In this document: piece by piece, positions 17,265 to 24,730 of the stretch | Position numbering within the stretch: the stretch's first letter is position 1 | Layout: every line of letters begins with the position of its first letter | NCBI RefSeq assembly: GCF_001428745.1 | Contig: NZ_LMIO01000003.1 | Span: forward strand, 682,001 to 746,000 | Length of the DNA: 64,000 bases | Source of the DNA: Leifsonia sp. Root227 | GTDB taxonomy: Bacteria; Actinomycetota; Actinomycetes; Actinomycetales; Microbacteriaceae | Direction of reading: 5' to 3' | Program-made: the position numbers and the translations under genes | The notes under the pieces: generated by a model | Told to the model about the DNA's origin: nothing | Databases searched by the model: none | What the model saw: only the letters and a program-made list of their open reading frames with translations

Positions 17265-17744
17265 ATGACCATCAGCGACGACGACACCCGCCACATCGCC
17301 CGTGCCGTGCAGCTCGCGGCCCAGGCACTGGATGCGGGCGACGAGCCGTTCGGGTCCGTGCTGGTCGCGGCCGACGGAACGGTCCTCGCCGAGGACCGCA
17401 ACCGCGTCGGCAGCGGGGACGACACGATGCACCCCGAGTTCGAGCTGGCGCGCTGGGCCGCCAGGAACCTCGACCTCGACGCCCGCGCGAGCGCGGTCGT
17501 GTACACATCGGGGGAGCACTGCCCGATGTGCTCGGCTGCGCACGCCTGGGTGGGGCTCGGTCGGATCGTCTACGCGGCGTCCGCCGAGCAGATCGGCGGC
17601 TGGCGCGCATCCTGGGGCGTCGCGCCGTCCGTGGTGAGCGCGCTGCCGATCGGCGCCGTCGCCCCCGGCATCCCGGTGGATGGACCCGTTGCGCCGTTCG
17701 ACGACGATGTACGAGCGCTGCTGCAGCGCGCGGCCGGACGCTAG
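17265..17744 (+). CDS. Nucleoside/guanine deaminase family protein (cytidine-deaminase fold)
   Basis: A 159-aa zinc hydrolase of the CDA/guanine deaminase fold. The zinc His and proton-shuttle Glu are in the MHPEFELARWA motif, and the two Cys ligands in GEHCPMCSAAHAWVG (CPMC). The N-terminal VQLAAQALDAGDEPFGSVLVAADG is the classic helix-strand of guanine and tRNA-adenosine deaminase relatives. Length and motif spacing fit guanine or other nucleobase deaminases better than TadA, since the TadA substrate loop is absent. Its stop codon lies in a CTAG tetranucleotide shared with the stop of the convergent small gene. Likely soluble and involved in purine salvage or nitrogen release. Confidence 0.85.
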   Translation: MTISDDDTRHIARAVQLAAQALDAGDEPFGSVLVAADGTVLAEDRNRVGSGDDTMHPEFELARWAARNLDLDARASAVVYTSGEHCPMCSAAHAWVGLGRIVYAASAEQIGGWRASWGVAPSVVSALPIGAVAPGIPVDGPVAPFDDDVRALLQRAAGR

Positions 17745-17986
17745 TCGTCGAGGTCGGCAGTGGTGACCGGCACGGTGGCCTTGTACGGATAGGCGGGCAT
17801 CGACGAGAACTCCTCGTCGTCGTCCAGCTCGTAGACGTCGTAGGCGAGCGCGCCTCCGAACGTCGTCGCGACGCGGATCTCGCCCGGTGGGCATCCGCCG
17901 ATCAGGGGGACGATGACGACGCTGTCGAGCGTCACCCCGTCCTCGTACAGGAGGGCCGCTTTGATGGTTCGCGTGAGAGCGTCCAT
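17741..17986 (-). CDS. Small acidic protein of unknown function
   Basis: An 81-aa protein, not recognised, starting with MDALTRTIKAALLYEDGV; an ATG 12 bases earlier (17998) is an equally possible start. It has a short beta-rich body (SVVIVPLIGG, IRVATTFGGALAYDVYEL), an acidic patch DDDEEF and an acidic C-terminus. No signal peptide or membrane helix. It is convergent with the deaminase and shares the bases CTAG as both stop codons. Coding potential is supported by good third-position G+C and by the precise end-to-end packing. Confidence 0.6.
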   Translation of the reverse strand: MDALTRTIKAALLYEDGVTLDSVVIVPLIGGCPPGEIRVATTFGGALAYDVYELDDDEEFSSMPAYPYKATVPVTTADLDD

Positions 17987-18108
17987 GCCGCGGAGCATAC
18001 GACCGGATACGCCCCGCCGTGCGCAGGAAACGCGCACGGTGCCGAAACCGGAATCCGACTTGACGCGGCGACCGGTGCAGGCGAAAGTGGACCCCGGAGA
18101 GGAACTGA

Positions 18109-18480
18109 ATGGGAACGCTGATCTACGACGGGACGGACGGCTTCACCTTCGACGATCGCGTGCTCGCTCACCTGCAGGCCGTGATCGCGACGAAGCTCCG
18201 CCGCAGGGAAGGGTTCCTGCTGCTCTGGATCGACAGATCCGGCGCCACGGAGGGCACGCTGCGGTCGATCTGGCTCGACCCGTCGATCAGCATCCAGTTC
18301 GTCTTCACGCACGCGAGACTCCCCGAGCTGAACCGGGAATGGCTGACCATGCTGACCGAGCGCGCGAACAGCAACTCCGGACTGCTGCTCGAGGACGAGC
18401 TCAGGGCCGAGATCCGCGAGGAGGTGCCGGAGGGCACGTACCGGGCGTCGCGGACGAAGCGCGCTGAGCGGGCGGAGTGA
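18109..18480 (+). CDS. DUF7882-like small protein, copy 1
   Basis: A 123-aa protein beginning MGTLIYDGTDGFTFDDRVLAHLQAVIATKLRR. This opening (GxLIYG, FDDRVLxHLxxVI, KLRRxE) marks a family common in Microbacteriaceae that is often labelled DUF7882 or, misleadingly, ATP-dependent DNA ligase; no ligase motif is present. The middle is a short beta sandwich-like region (RSIWLDPSISIQFVFTHARLP) and the tail is charged. A GGAGAGGAA ribosome site precedes the ATG. It is followed 4 bases later by a paralogue, so the two form a bicistron. Cellular role unknown. Confidence 0.78.
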   Translation: MGTLIYDGTDGFTFDDRVLAHLQAVIATKLRRREGFLLLWIDRSGATEGTLRSIWLDPSISIQFVFTHARLPELNREWLTMLTERANSNSGLLLEDELRAEIREEVPEGTYRASRTKRAERAE

Positions 18481-18484
18481 CCCG

Positions 18485-18808
18485 ATGGGAAAGCTGATCT
18501 ACGGGTACGGAGAAGAGTACGACTTCGACGACAGGGTGCTCTCGCACGTCAAGATCGCCATCGTCACCAAGCTCCGCAGGCACGAGAGTTTCCTGCTCAA
18601 CTGGGAGATCCCGCCTGAGCAGGGCGGCGGCAGGATCAGCCTGTGGATCAGTCGCGAACTGCCGATGGCGTTCGTGTTCGCCGGAAGCCGTCCGCCCACG
18701 CTGAACGAGCAGTGGATGGAGGCGCTTCTTCAGTCGAGTCAGCGCACAGGCGGCATGGTGATCATGCCGGAGGAGCAGGCGGAGGCGCATCTGCGGGACC
18801 CCCGCTAG
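18485..18808 (+). CDS. DUF7882-like small protein, copy 2
   Basis: A 107-aa paralogue of the preceding gene: MGKLIYGYGEEYDFDDRVLSHVKIAIVTKLRRHESFLLNW aligns along its whole length with copy 1 while diverging strongly in the tail, so the duplication is old. The conserved second half contains ISLWISRELPMAFVFAGSRPP and NEQWMEALLQSSQ. Tandem arrangement with a 4-base gap suggests the two are made together and may form a heteromer. No enzymatic motif recognised. Confidence 0.77.
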   Translation: MGKLIYGYGEEYDFDDRVLSHVKIAIVTKLRRHESFLLNWEIPPEQGGGRISLWISRELPMAFVFAGSRPPTLNEQWMEALLQSSQRTGGMVIMPEEQAEAHLRDPR

Positions 18809-18850
18809 ACTCTGCGGAAAGCGTCCGCGACGAGGGGGGGACAACGGCAC

Positions 18851-19138
18851 ATGTCGTTCCAGGCATATCTCGACAACATCGAGGAGAAGACCGGCAAGAC
18901 GCCGCGCGAGTTCATCGAGCTCGCGAAGGAGCGCGGGTTCGGCGAAGGCACGAAGGCCGGCCCCATCCTGGACTGGCTGAAGACCGACTTCGACCTGGGC
19001 CGCGGCCACGGGATGGCGCTGGTCCACGTGATCACGAAGGGCCCGAAGATCAGCACGAAGTTCGTCGGAGACGACGGCACGCACGGCGACGAGTCTGAGA
19101 CGCTGTGGCTCGACGGTAAGGCGAGCAAGCCCGCCTGA
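18851..19138 (+). CDS. DUF4287-domain protein
   Basis: A 95-aa protein matching the DUF4287 pattern: SFQAYLDNIEEKTGKTP, then FIELAKERGF, KAGPILDWLKTDFDLGRGHGMALVHVI. This is a small helical domain also found fused to DUF5655 in many bacteria and is of unknown function. A purine-rich AGGGGGG lies upstream of the ATG. It follows the DUF7882 pair after 42 bases and may be in the same transcript. Cytosolic, no signal peptide. Confidence 0.8.
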   Translation: MSFQAYLDNIEEKTGKTPREFIELAKERGFGEGTKAGPILDWLKTDFDLGRGHGMALVHVITKGPKISTKFVGDDGTHGDESETLWLDGKASKPA

Positions 19139-19214
19139 ACGCGCCGCCTCGGTCGCCGCAGGCGTCTCGGGAACTCACGGCCGGCGTCCACTGTTCCGGA
19201 CGTACGATCAGCCC

Positions 19215-19463
19215 ATGATACGAGTGGAGAACCGCCACGGCGATCGCGCCGGACGAGCGGCGGAGTGGCTGGATGCCCGGCTCCTCCCGATCCTCGGACC
19301 ACCCCCGATCGGCCCGTACGATCCCGAGAGCCCGAGGACGGCTGAGGCGAGCGTCTGCCCGCTGTGCGGCAGAAGGATCGACGAACACGGACGGGAGCAG
19401 GACCACGGTCACACGTTCCTGCTCTGCCCTGCTCCGTCGACCCAGCAGTTGCAGGTGAGCTGA
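19215..19463 (+). CDS. Small zinc-ribbon-like protein
   Basis: An 82-aa protein with an N-terminal amphipathic helix (AAEWLDARLLPILGPPPIG) and a C-terminal CPLCGRRIDEH...HTFLLCP pattern. CxxC followed by His and Cys could bind one zinc ion. I do not recognise a named family, though the arrangement of short proteins with this layout is plausible for Microbacteriaceae. It stands alone between the DUF4287 gene and a hairpin, convergent with the MDR oxidoreductase gene. Confidence 0.62.
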   Translation: MIRVENRHGDRAGRAAEWLDARLLPILGPPPIGPYDPESPRTAEASVCPLCGRRIDEHGREQDHGHTFLLCPAPSTQQLQVS

Positions 19464-19494
19464 CAGCCACGGGATGCACGCCGCGGGGCTGCGA

Positions 19495-19511
19495 CGACCC
19501 CGGCGGGGTCG
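19495..19511. terminator. Hairpin between convergent genes
   Basis: CGACCCC-GGC-GGGGTCG, a perfect 7-bp G/C stem with a 3-nt loop, lies 31 bases after the zinc-ribbon gene stop and 33 bases after the stop of the convergent MDR gene. No T-run follows, as is usual in high-G+C actinobacteria. Probably terminates both transcripts. Confidence 0.5.
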
Positions 19512-19543
19512 AACGCGCGCGCTTGGGGCCAGGCGTCACCTGA

Positions 19544-20479
19544 TCACGGCAGCAACGCGATCTTCCCGCCCGGATGCCCCTCCTGCAGGAAGGCGAGCGC
19601 CTCGATCGCGTCCGCGAGCGGGTACGTGCGCGCGACGGGCACCTGCAGCCGCCCGCTGCCCGCGAGAGCGAGCAGATCGGCTCTGACGCTGTCACGATAC
19701 GCAGCGCTCTCCGGCTGGCCGCCGCCGATCGCCTGGAAGCCGTCCTGGGTCGCGCGGCCCGCAGCGGCGATCGTGACGATGCGGCTGCGGTCGGCGACAA
19801 GTTCGAGCGACACGTCGACGGCCTCGTCCGTGCCGACGGTGTCGATGGCCGCCCGGATGTGACCGTGGCCGGCCTCCCGAGCCCTGTCCAGGAGTCCTGG
19901 CCCGTAGGCGATGGGCGTCCCGCCGAAGCGGCGCACCTCGGCGAACCGCGCCTCGCTCGCCGTCCCGATCACGTGCACGTCGAGTTCGGCTGCCTGCTGC
20001 AGCACGCTGACCCCGACAGCACCGGATGCGCCGTGCACGAGGATCGTCTCGCCTGCGCGCGCGCCGACGACGTGCAGCGCCTGCGACGCCGTCGATCCGG
20101 CCAGCAGCAGGTTCGCCGCCGCAGCGTCCTCCAGTCGTGCCGGCTTCGCGAACACGTCCTTGGCGGGCACGACCACCTCCGTCGCGTATCCGCCGGAGAT
20201 GCGGAAGGCGACGACCGCGTCTCCGACGGCTCCGCCTCCGGAGGCGATCTCGGTATCAGGACCGATCGCGGACAGCACCCCGGCCACCTCGTAGCCGATC
20301 GGCGCCGGCAGGTCGACGCCGGCGCGCGGGGCGGAGACGTGCTTGTAGTCGGCCGGGTTGACCCCGGCCGCCGTGACGCGGATAGTCACCTCGCCCGGTC
20401 CTGGCTCCGGGAGGTCTACCTCCTGGAACTCCCAACCGTCCAGTCCACCCCAGCGTGTCGCAACCCATCGTCGTGCCAT
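19544..20479 (-). CDS. NADPH-dependent quinone oxidoreductase-like MDR protein
   Basis: A 311-aa medium-chain dehydrogenase/reductase without the zinc ligands of alcohol dehydrogenases. The catalytic-domain segment GVNPADYKHVSAPRAG and the cofactor loop ETILVHGASGAVGVSVLQQAAELDVHVIGTA are typical of quinone oxidoreductase (QOR, zeta-crystallin) relatives. The ATG at 20479 is preferred over a TTG 12 bases earlier, as a GGGGGA lies upstream. Likely reduces quinones or enones with NADPH in the cytosol. It is 34 bases downstream of the NYN-LOTUS gene on the same strand and may share its transcript. Confidence 0.85.
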   Translation of the reverse strand: MARRWVATRWGGLDGWEFQEVDLPEPGPGEVTIRVTAAGVNPADYKHVSAPRAGVDLPAPIGYEVAGVLSAIGPDTEIASGGGAVGDAVVAFRISGGYATEVVVPAKDVFAKPARLEDAAAANLLLAGSTASQALHVVGARAGETILVHGASGAVGVSVLQQAAELDVHVIGTASEARFAEVRRFGGTPIAYGPGLLDRAREAGHGHIRAAIDTVGTDEAVDVSLELVADRSRIVTIAAAGRATQDGFQAIGGGQPESAAYRDSVRADLLALAGSGRLQVPVARTYPLADAIEALAFLQEGHPGGKIALLP

Positions 20480-20513
20480 GCGTCTATCCAATTCCCCCGA
20501 CCTGTGTACCGGC

Positions 20514-21623
20514 TCAGGACACGCGGCCCGAATGCTGAGCGCGTCGCGCCGCCCTGGTCGGCGCGAGGCGCAGCATCTGCGCAGTCGAGCTGTCGTCGAG
20601 TTCGACCAGCGTGCTGCGCGACTTGATGAAGTCGCTGAACGACCGGTAGCCGAGCGACTTCTCGCTGAACGACGGGTCCATGCGCTTCATCTGGCCCTTC
20701 ACCGTTGAGCTGTGCAGCCACTCGGCGTCGTCTTTCTCGTGCCCGAGCTGCATGGCGCGGGCGAGGAGGCGGGTGGCGACGACTTGCGGGTCTTCGCCTG
20801 GCTCCTCCGCCGGTTCTTCCACGACGGGTTCCTGTGCTGCCGCTGCCTTGGTCGAGCGGCGCCGCTTCGGCGCTGCAACGGGCTCGGCGGCTGTCTCGGC
20901 AGCGGCCTCCGCTGGTGCGGCAGCGTCAACGGTCGGCTCGGCGGCAGCATCGGCGGTCGGCTCGGCGGCGGCGGTGTCCCGAGCGGCAGTGCCCCTGGCA
21001 GCGGCGCGGGAGCGGGCCACGATCGGCGCAGCGACCTCTTCGGCGTCGTCGTCCTCCGCGCGCGCGACGCCGGGCAGGTCGTCGTATGTCACGAAGTCGT
21101 CGCACGCCGCGGCGAGCGACTTGCTCGTCGACCCTGCGACGCCGATCCCGATCACGTAGCGTCCGAGCCGCTTGCAGCGCTGGGCGAGCGCGATGTAGTC
21201 GGAGTCTCCCGCCACGATCACCACGTGGGTGAGGTCTGGCAGCCGGAACAGGTCTTCGACCGCATCCACGGCCAGCCGGATGTCTGCGCCGTTCTTGGCG
21301 TACGCGGCGGCGGGGAAGAGCTGCACGAGGTCGACGGCGCGGCCGACGAGCTGCCCGCGGTAGTCGGCGTTGACCGCGGCCGACCAGTCGGCGTATGCAC
21401 GCGTGAGCACGAGCGTGCCGAACGACGATGCGAAGTCGATCACGGCTCCGATGTCCACGGTCGCCTCAGCGAGCTTCGCCGTGAAGGTCGGGTCGGTCTT
21501 GCCTGCCGCCTTCTGTCTGTCGCGCATGAACTGGCCGCGGCCGTGGACTTGGTCGTACCTCGAGATCACGATGTTGTCGAAGTCGATGTACACGGCGACG
21601 CGGCCGTCTCCGGGTTCGGTCAT
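20514..21623 (-). CDS. NYN-domain ribonuclease-like protein with C-terminal OST-HTH/LOTUS domain
   Basis: A 369-aa protein with three parts. Residues 1-195 are a NYN (PIN-like) nuclease domain: VAVYIDFDNIVISRYD, KNGADIRLAVDAVEDLF and VVIVAGDSDYIALAQRCKRLG supply the acidic metal-binding residues. Residues about 200-275 are a low-complexity Ala/Glu/Pro linker. Residues about 280-369 (DPQVVATRLLARAMQLG ... LGYRSFSDFIKSRSTLVELD) match the OST-HTH/LOTUS fold that binds RNA, including G-quadruplex RNA in eukaryotes. The combination suggests an RNA-directed nuclease or RNA-binding regulator. The gene begins 91 bases from the end of the aminotransferase gene, separated by a terminator hairpin. Confidence 0.85.
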   Translation of the reverse strand: MTEPGDGRVAVYIDFDNIVISRYDQVHGRGQFMRDRQKAAGKTDPTFTAKLAEATVDIGAVIDFASSFGTLVLTRAYADWSAAVNADYRGQLVGRAVDLVQLFPAAAYAKNGADIRLAVDAVEDLFRLPDLTHVVIVAGDSDYIALAQRCKRLGRYVIGIGVAGSTSKSLAAACDDFVTYDDLPGVARAEDDDAEEVAAPIVARSRAAARGTAARDTAAAEPTADAAAEPTVDAAAPAEAAAETAAEPVAAPKRRRSTKAAAAQEPVVEEPAEEPGEDPQVVATRLLARAMQLGHEKDDAEWLHSSTVKGQMKRMDPSFSEKSLGYRSFSDFIKSRSTLVELDDSSTAQMLRLAPTRAARRAQHSGRVS

Positions 21624-21640
21624 GGCCCAACCCTAACCGC

Positions 21641-21677
21641 ACAACGGGGCCCCGGCGTCCTGCCGGAGCCCCGCTGT
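21641..21677 (-). terminator. Terminator of the mmsA-aminotransferase operon
   Basis: ACAACGGGGCCCCGG (21641-21655) pairs with CCGGAGCCCCGCTGT (21663-21677) in 13 of 15 positions across a 7-nt loop. It stands just after the aminotransferase stop on the minus strand and before the NYN gene start, the expected place for an intrinsic terminator. Confidence 0.65.
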
Positions 21678-21714
21678 GGATGGATTCACGCTGCGGATGG
21701 GCGCGGGCTCCCGG

Positions 21715-23133
21715 TCAGCGCGTGTGGCGGTCGGCCACGCTGAGCGCTGCGTCGATCGCGGCGAGACCGCGGCGCAGCTCGTCCTCCTCGATCACCAGCG
21801 GCGGCGCGATGTGCATCCGGTTGAAGTGCGTGAACGGCCACACTCCGGCCGCCTTGCACACGGCAGCCACCTCGGCCATCGGGGCGGCGTCGGCGCCGGC
21901 GGCGTTGAACGGCACGAGCGGCTCGCGGGTCTCGCGGTCGCGCACGAGCTCGAGCGCCCAGAACAGTCCGCGGCCGCGCACCTCGCCGAGCGATGGATGC
22001 GTGTCCAGCCACCCGGTGATCGTCGGCTCGACCACCCGCTCTCCGAGGTCGCGCACGCGCTCCAGGATGCCGTCGCGCTCGAACACCTCGAACGTCGCGA
22101 CCCCCGCCGCGCAGGCCAGTGGATGCCCGGAATACGTGAGTCCGCCCTGGAACGACACATCGTCGAAGAACTCCGCGATCCTGTCCGAGATCACCACGCC
22201 GCCGAGCGGAACATAGCCGGAGTTGACCCCCTTGGCGAAGGTGATCAGGTCGGGGACGACACCGAACGCATCCACGGCGAACCACTCGCCGACGCGGCCG
22301 AAGCCGACCATGACCTCGTCGGCGATGTAGACGATGCCGTAGCGGTCGCAGAGCGCACGCACCCCGGCCAGGTAGCCGGGAGGCGGCACGAGCACGCCGT
22401 TGGTCCCGACGATGGTCTCGAGGACGATCGCGGCGATCGTGGCAGCGCCCTCCAGCACGATCACGCTCTCCAGGTGCTCGAGCGCGCGCTGGGTCTCCTC
22501 CTCCTGCGTGCTCGCGTGGAAGGCGGAGCGGTACAGGTACGGGCCGAAGAAGTGGGCGACGGACGGGTCGCTCGGCTCGTTGGCCCAGCGCCGGGGGTCG
22601 CCGGTCAGGGAGATGGCCGCGCCGGTGCCGCCGTGGTACGAGCGGTACATCGACAGCACCTTGCGGCGGCCGGTGACGCGCCTGGCCATGCGCACGGCGT
22701 ACTCGTTCGCATCCGCACCCCCGTTGGTGAAGAACACCCGGTTCAGGGTGCCGGGGGCGACGCGGGCGATCCGCCTGGCGAGCTCGCCGCGCACATCGTT
22801 CGCCATCGACGGCTGGATGGTCGCGAGGCGTCCAGCCTGCTCCTGGATGGCGCGCACCAGGTCGGGGTGCTGGTGGCCGAGGTTGAGGTTCACCAGCTGC
22901 GAGCTGAAGTCGAGGTACGCGTTGCCCTTGTAGTCCCAGAACGTCGAGCCTTCGCCTGCCGCGATGGGCAGCGGGTCGATCTGCGCCTGTGCGCTCCAGG
23001 AGTGGAAAACGTGGCTGCGGTCGTCGGCGCGCACCTGGGTTTCCGCGTCGCTGTCGCCGAAGGCGTGCGTGACGCCGCGCCTGTCCTGGTATCCGGTGCG
23101 AGCAGCGGTGGTGGATGCGATGGTGTCGGTCAT
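21715..23133 (-). CDS. Class III omega-aminotransferase (probable beta-alanine/GABA:pyruvate type)
   Basis: A 472-aa PLP enzyme of aminotransferase class III. Seen: FTNGGADANEYAVRMAR, MYRSYHGGTGAAISLTGDPRRW, YIADEVMVGFGRVGEWFAVD with the PLP-contacting Asp, and TFAKGVNSGYVPLGGVV with the PLP Lys. The family moves an amino group from the terminal carbon of omega-amino acids or polyamines to pyruvate or 2-oxoglutarate. Its gene starts 19 bases after the stop of mmsA on the same strand, so the amino acceptor product is probably oxidised by MmsA; beta-alanine to malonate semialdehyde is the simplest reading, beta-aminoisobutyrate and GABA being alternatives. Regulation by the divergent PucR protein is likely. 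Confidence 0.88.
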   Translation of the reverse strand: MTDTIASTTAARTGYQDRRGVTHAFGDSDAETQVRADDRSHVFHSWSAQAQIDPLPIAAGEGSTFWDYKGNAYLDFSSQLVNLNLGHQHPDLVRAIQEQAGRLATIQPSMANDVRGELARRIARVAPGTLNRVFFTNGGADANEYAVRMARRVTGRRKVLSMYRSYHGGTGAAISLTGDPRRWANEPSDPSVAHFFGPYLYRSAFHASTQEEETQRALEHLESVIVLEGAATIAAIVLETIVGTNGVLVPPPGYLAGVRALCDRYGIVYIADEVMVGFGRVGEWFAVDAFGVVPDLITFAKGVNSGYVPLGGVVISDRIAEFFDDVSFQGGLTYSGHPLACAAGVATFEVFERDGILERVRDLGERVVEPTITGWLDTHPSLGEVRGRGLFWALELVRDRETREPLVPFNAAGADAAPMAEVAAVCKAAGVWPFTHFNRMHIAPPLVIEEDELRRGLAAIDAALSVADRHTR

Positions 23134-23152
23134 GGTGTCCGTCCTGTCCTGC

Positions 23153-24643
23153 TCAGGAGTTGCCCGGGAAGGCGAGCTCGATCTTCGAGTGCACCGGGTC
23201 AGGCCAGCGCGTGGTGACGACCTTGCTGCGCGTGTAGAAGTGGAACGACTCCGGTCCGTAGATGTGCGAGTCGCCGAACAGCGAGTTCTTCCAGCCGCCG
23301 AACGAGTACGCGCCGATCGGCACGGGGATGGGGACGTTGATGCCCACCATGCCCACCTCGATGTCGAACTCGAACTGGCGGGCGGCGCCGCCGTCGCGGG
23401 TGAACAGCGCGACGCCGTTGCCGTAGACGTTGCTGTTGACGAGGTCCACGGCGTCCTCGAAGGTGTCGACCCTGACCACGGAGAGCACAGGGCCGAAGAT
23501 CTCGTCGGTGTAGACGGCCATCTCCGTTCCGACGTCGTCGATCAGGCTCACACCGATGAAGAAGCCGTCCGCGTCGAACTGCTTGGCGGTGCCGTCGACC
23601 ACCACGGTCGCGCCCTCTGCGGCGGCTCCCGTGACGTAGGAGGCGACCTTGTCGCGGTGCTCCCGCGTGATCAGCGGGCCCATCTCGCTCGCCGCGTCCG
23701 TGCCGTCGCCGATCACGAGCGCGCCGAGGCGGCGCTCGATCGCCGGGACCAGCCGGTCGCCGACGTCGCCGACGGCCACGAGCACGCTCACCGCCATGCA
23801 GCGCTCGCCCGCCGATCCGTATGCGGCGGACACGGCGGCGTCCGCCGCGGCCTCGATGTCGGCGTCCTCCAGGACGACCATGTGGTTCTTCGCGCCGCCG
23901 AGAGCCTGCACGCGCTTGCCGTTGGCGCTCGCGCGCTGGTAGATCGAGCGCGCGATCGGGGTGGAGCCGACGAAGCTGACCGCATCCACCTGGGGGCTGT
24001 CGAGGATGGTGTCGACGGCGACCTTGTCTCCGTGCACCACGTTGAGGACGCCGGCGGGGAGACCGGCCTCGAGGAACAGCTTCGCCAGGAAGACGGACGC
24101 GCTCGGGTCCTTCTCGCTCGGCTTGAGTACGACCGTGTTGCCGCAGGCGATGGCGCTCGCGACCATCCAGAGCGGCACCATCACCGGGAAGTTGAACGGG
24201 GTGATGCAGCCGACGACGCCGACGGGCTGCTTGACGCTGTGCACGTCGATGCCGGTGGAGACCTGTTCGCTGTACTCGCCCTTGAGCTGGTTGATGAGGC
24301 CGGAGGCGAACTCGACGTTCTCCAGTCCGCGGCCGATCTCGCCTGCGGCGTCGGAGAGCACCTTGCCGTGCTCGCTGGTGACGATGGCGGCGAGCTCCGC
24401 GGAGCGCTCGGTGAGGAGGTGACGCAGCTTGAACAGCACGTCGGCGCGCTTGGTCAGGCTGGTCGCGCGCCAGCCTGGCAGGGCTGCGCGCGCGGCGGCG
24501 ATGGCGGCTTCGACGTCGGAGACGCTCGCGAGCACGACCTCGTGCTGCTGCACCCCGGTCGCCGGGTTGAAGACGGGACCGGTGCGGACGGGCTCGCCGG
24601 TCTCCGTGCCGTCGATCAGGTGACGGATGAGGGCCACGGGCAT
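23153..24643 (-). CDS. mmsA: CoA-acylating methylmalonate/malonate-semialdehyde dehydrogenase
   Basis: A 496-aa aldehyde dehydrogenase of the MmsA branch. Start ATG at 24643 follows AAGGAGA perfectly; the sequence opens with HLIDGT as in family members. Key segments are GCITPFNFPVMVPLWM, KPSEKDPSASV, VSFVGSTPIA, the nucleophile Cys in GSAGERCMAVS and PIPVPIGAYSFGGWKNSLFGD. The reaction converts malonate or methylmalonate semialdehyde with CoA and NAD+ to acetyl- or propionyl-CoA, CO2 and NADH. It is the first gene of an operon with the omega-aminotransferase and diverges from a pucR-type regulator 87 bases away, consistent with beta-alanine, valine or pyrimidine catabolism. Confidence 0.92.
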   Translation of the reverse strand: MPVALIRHLIDGTETGEPVRTGPVFNPATGVQQHEVVLASVSDVEAAIAAARAALPGWRATSLTKRADVLFKLRHLLTERSAELAAIVTSEHGKVLSDAAGEIGRGLENVEFASGLINQLKGEYSEQVSTGIDVHSVKQPVGVVGCITPFNFPVMVPLWMVASAIACGNTVVLKPSEKDPSASVFLAKLFLEAGLPAGVLNVVHGDKVAVDTILDSPQVDAVSFVGSTPIARSIYQRASANGKRVQALGGAKNHMVVLEDADIEAAADAAVSAAYGSAGERCMAVSVLVAVGDVGDRLVPAIERRLGALVIGDGTDAASEMGPLITREHRDKVASYVTGAAAEGATVVVDGTAKQFDADGFFIGVSLIDDVGTEMAVYTDEIFGPVLSVVRVDTFEDAVDLVNSNVYGNGVALFTRDGGAARQFEFDIEVGMVGINVPIPVPIGAYSFGGWKNSLFGDSHIYGPESFHFYTRSKVVTTRWPDPVHSKIELAFPGNS

Positions 24644-24730
24644 TCTCCTTCGATGCGTGCCGGACGAACTGCCCGGATGAAAACAGTAGGCTTGCATCCC
24701 AATGGTTACAGAGAAGGAGGCGGGCGAGCG

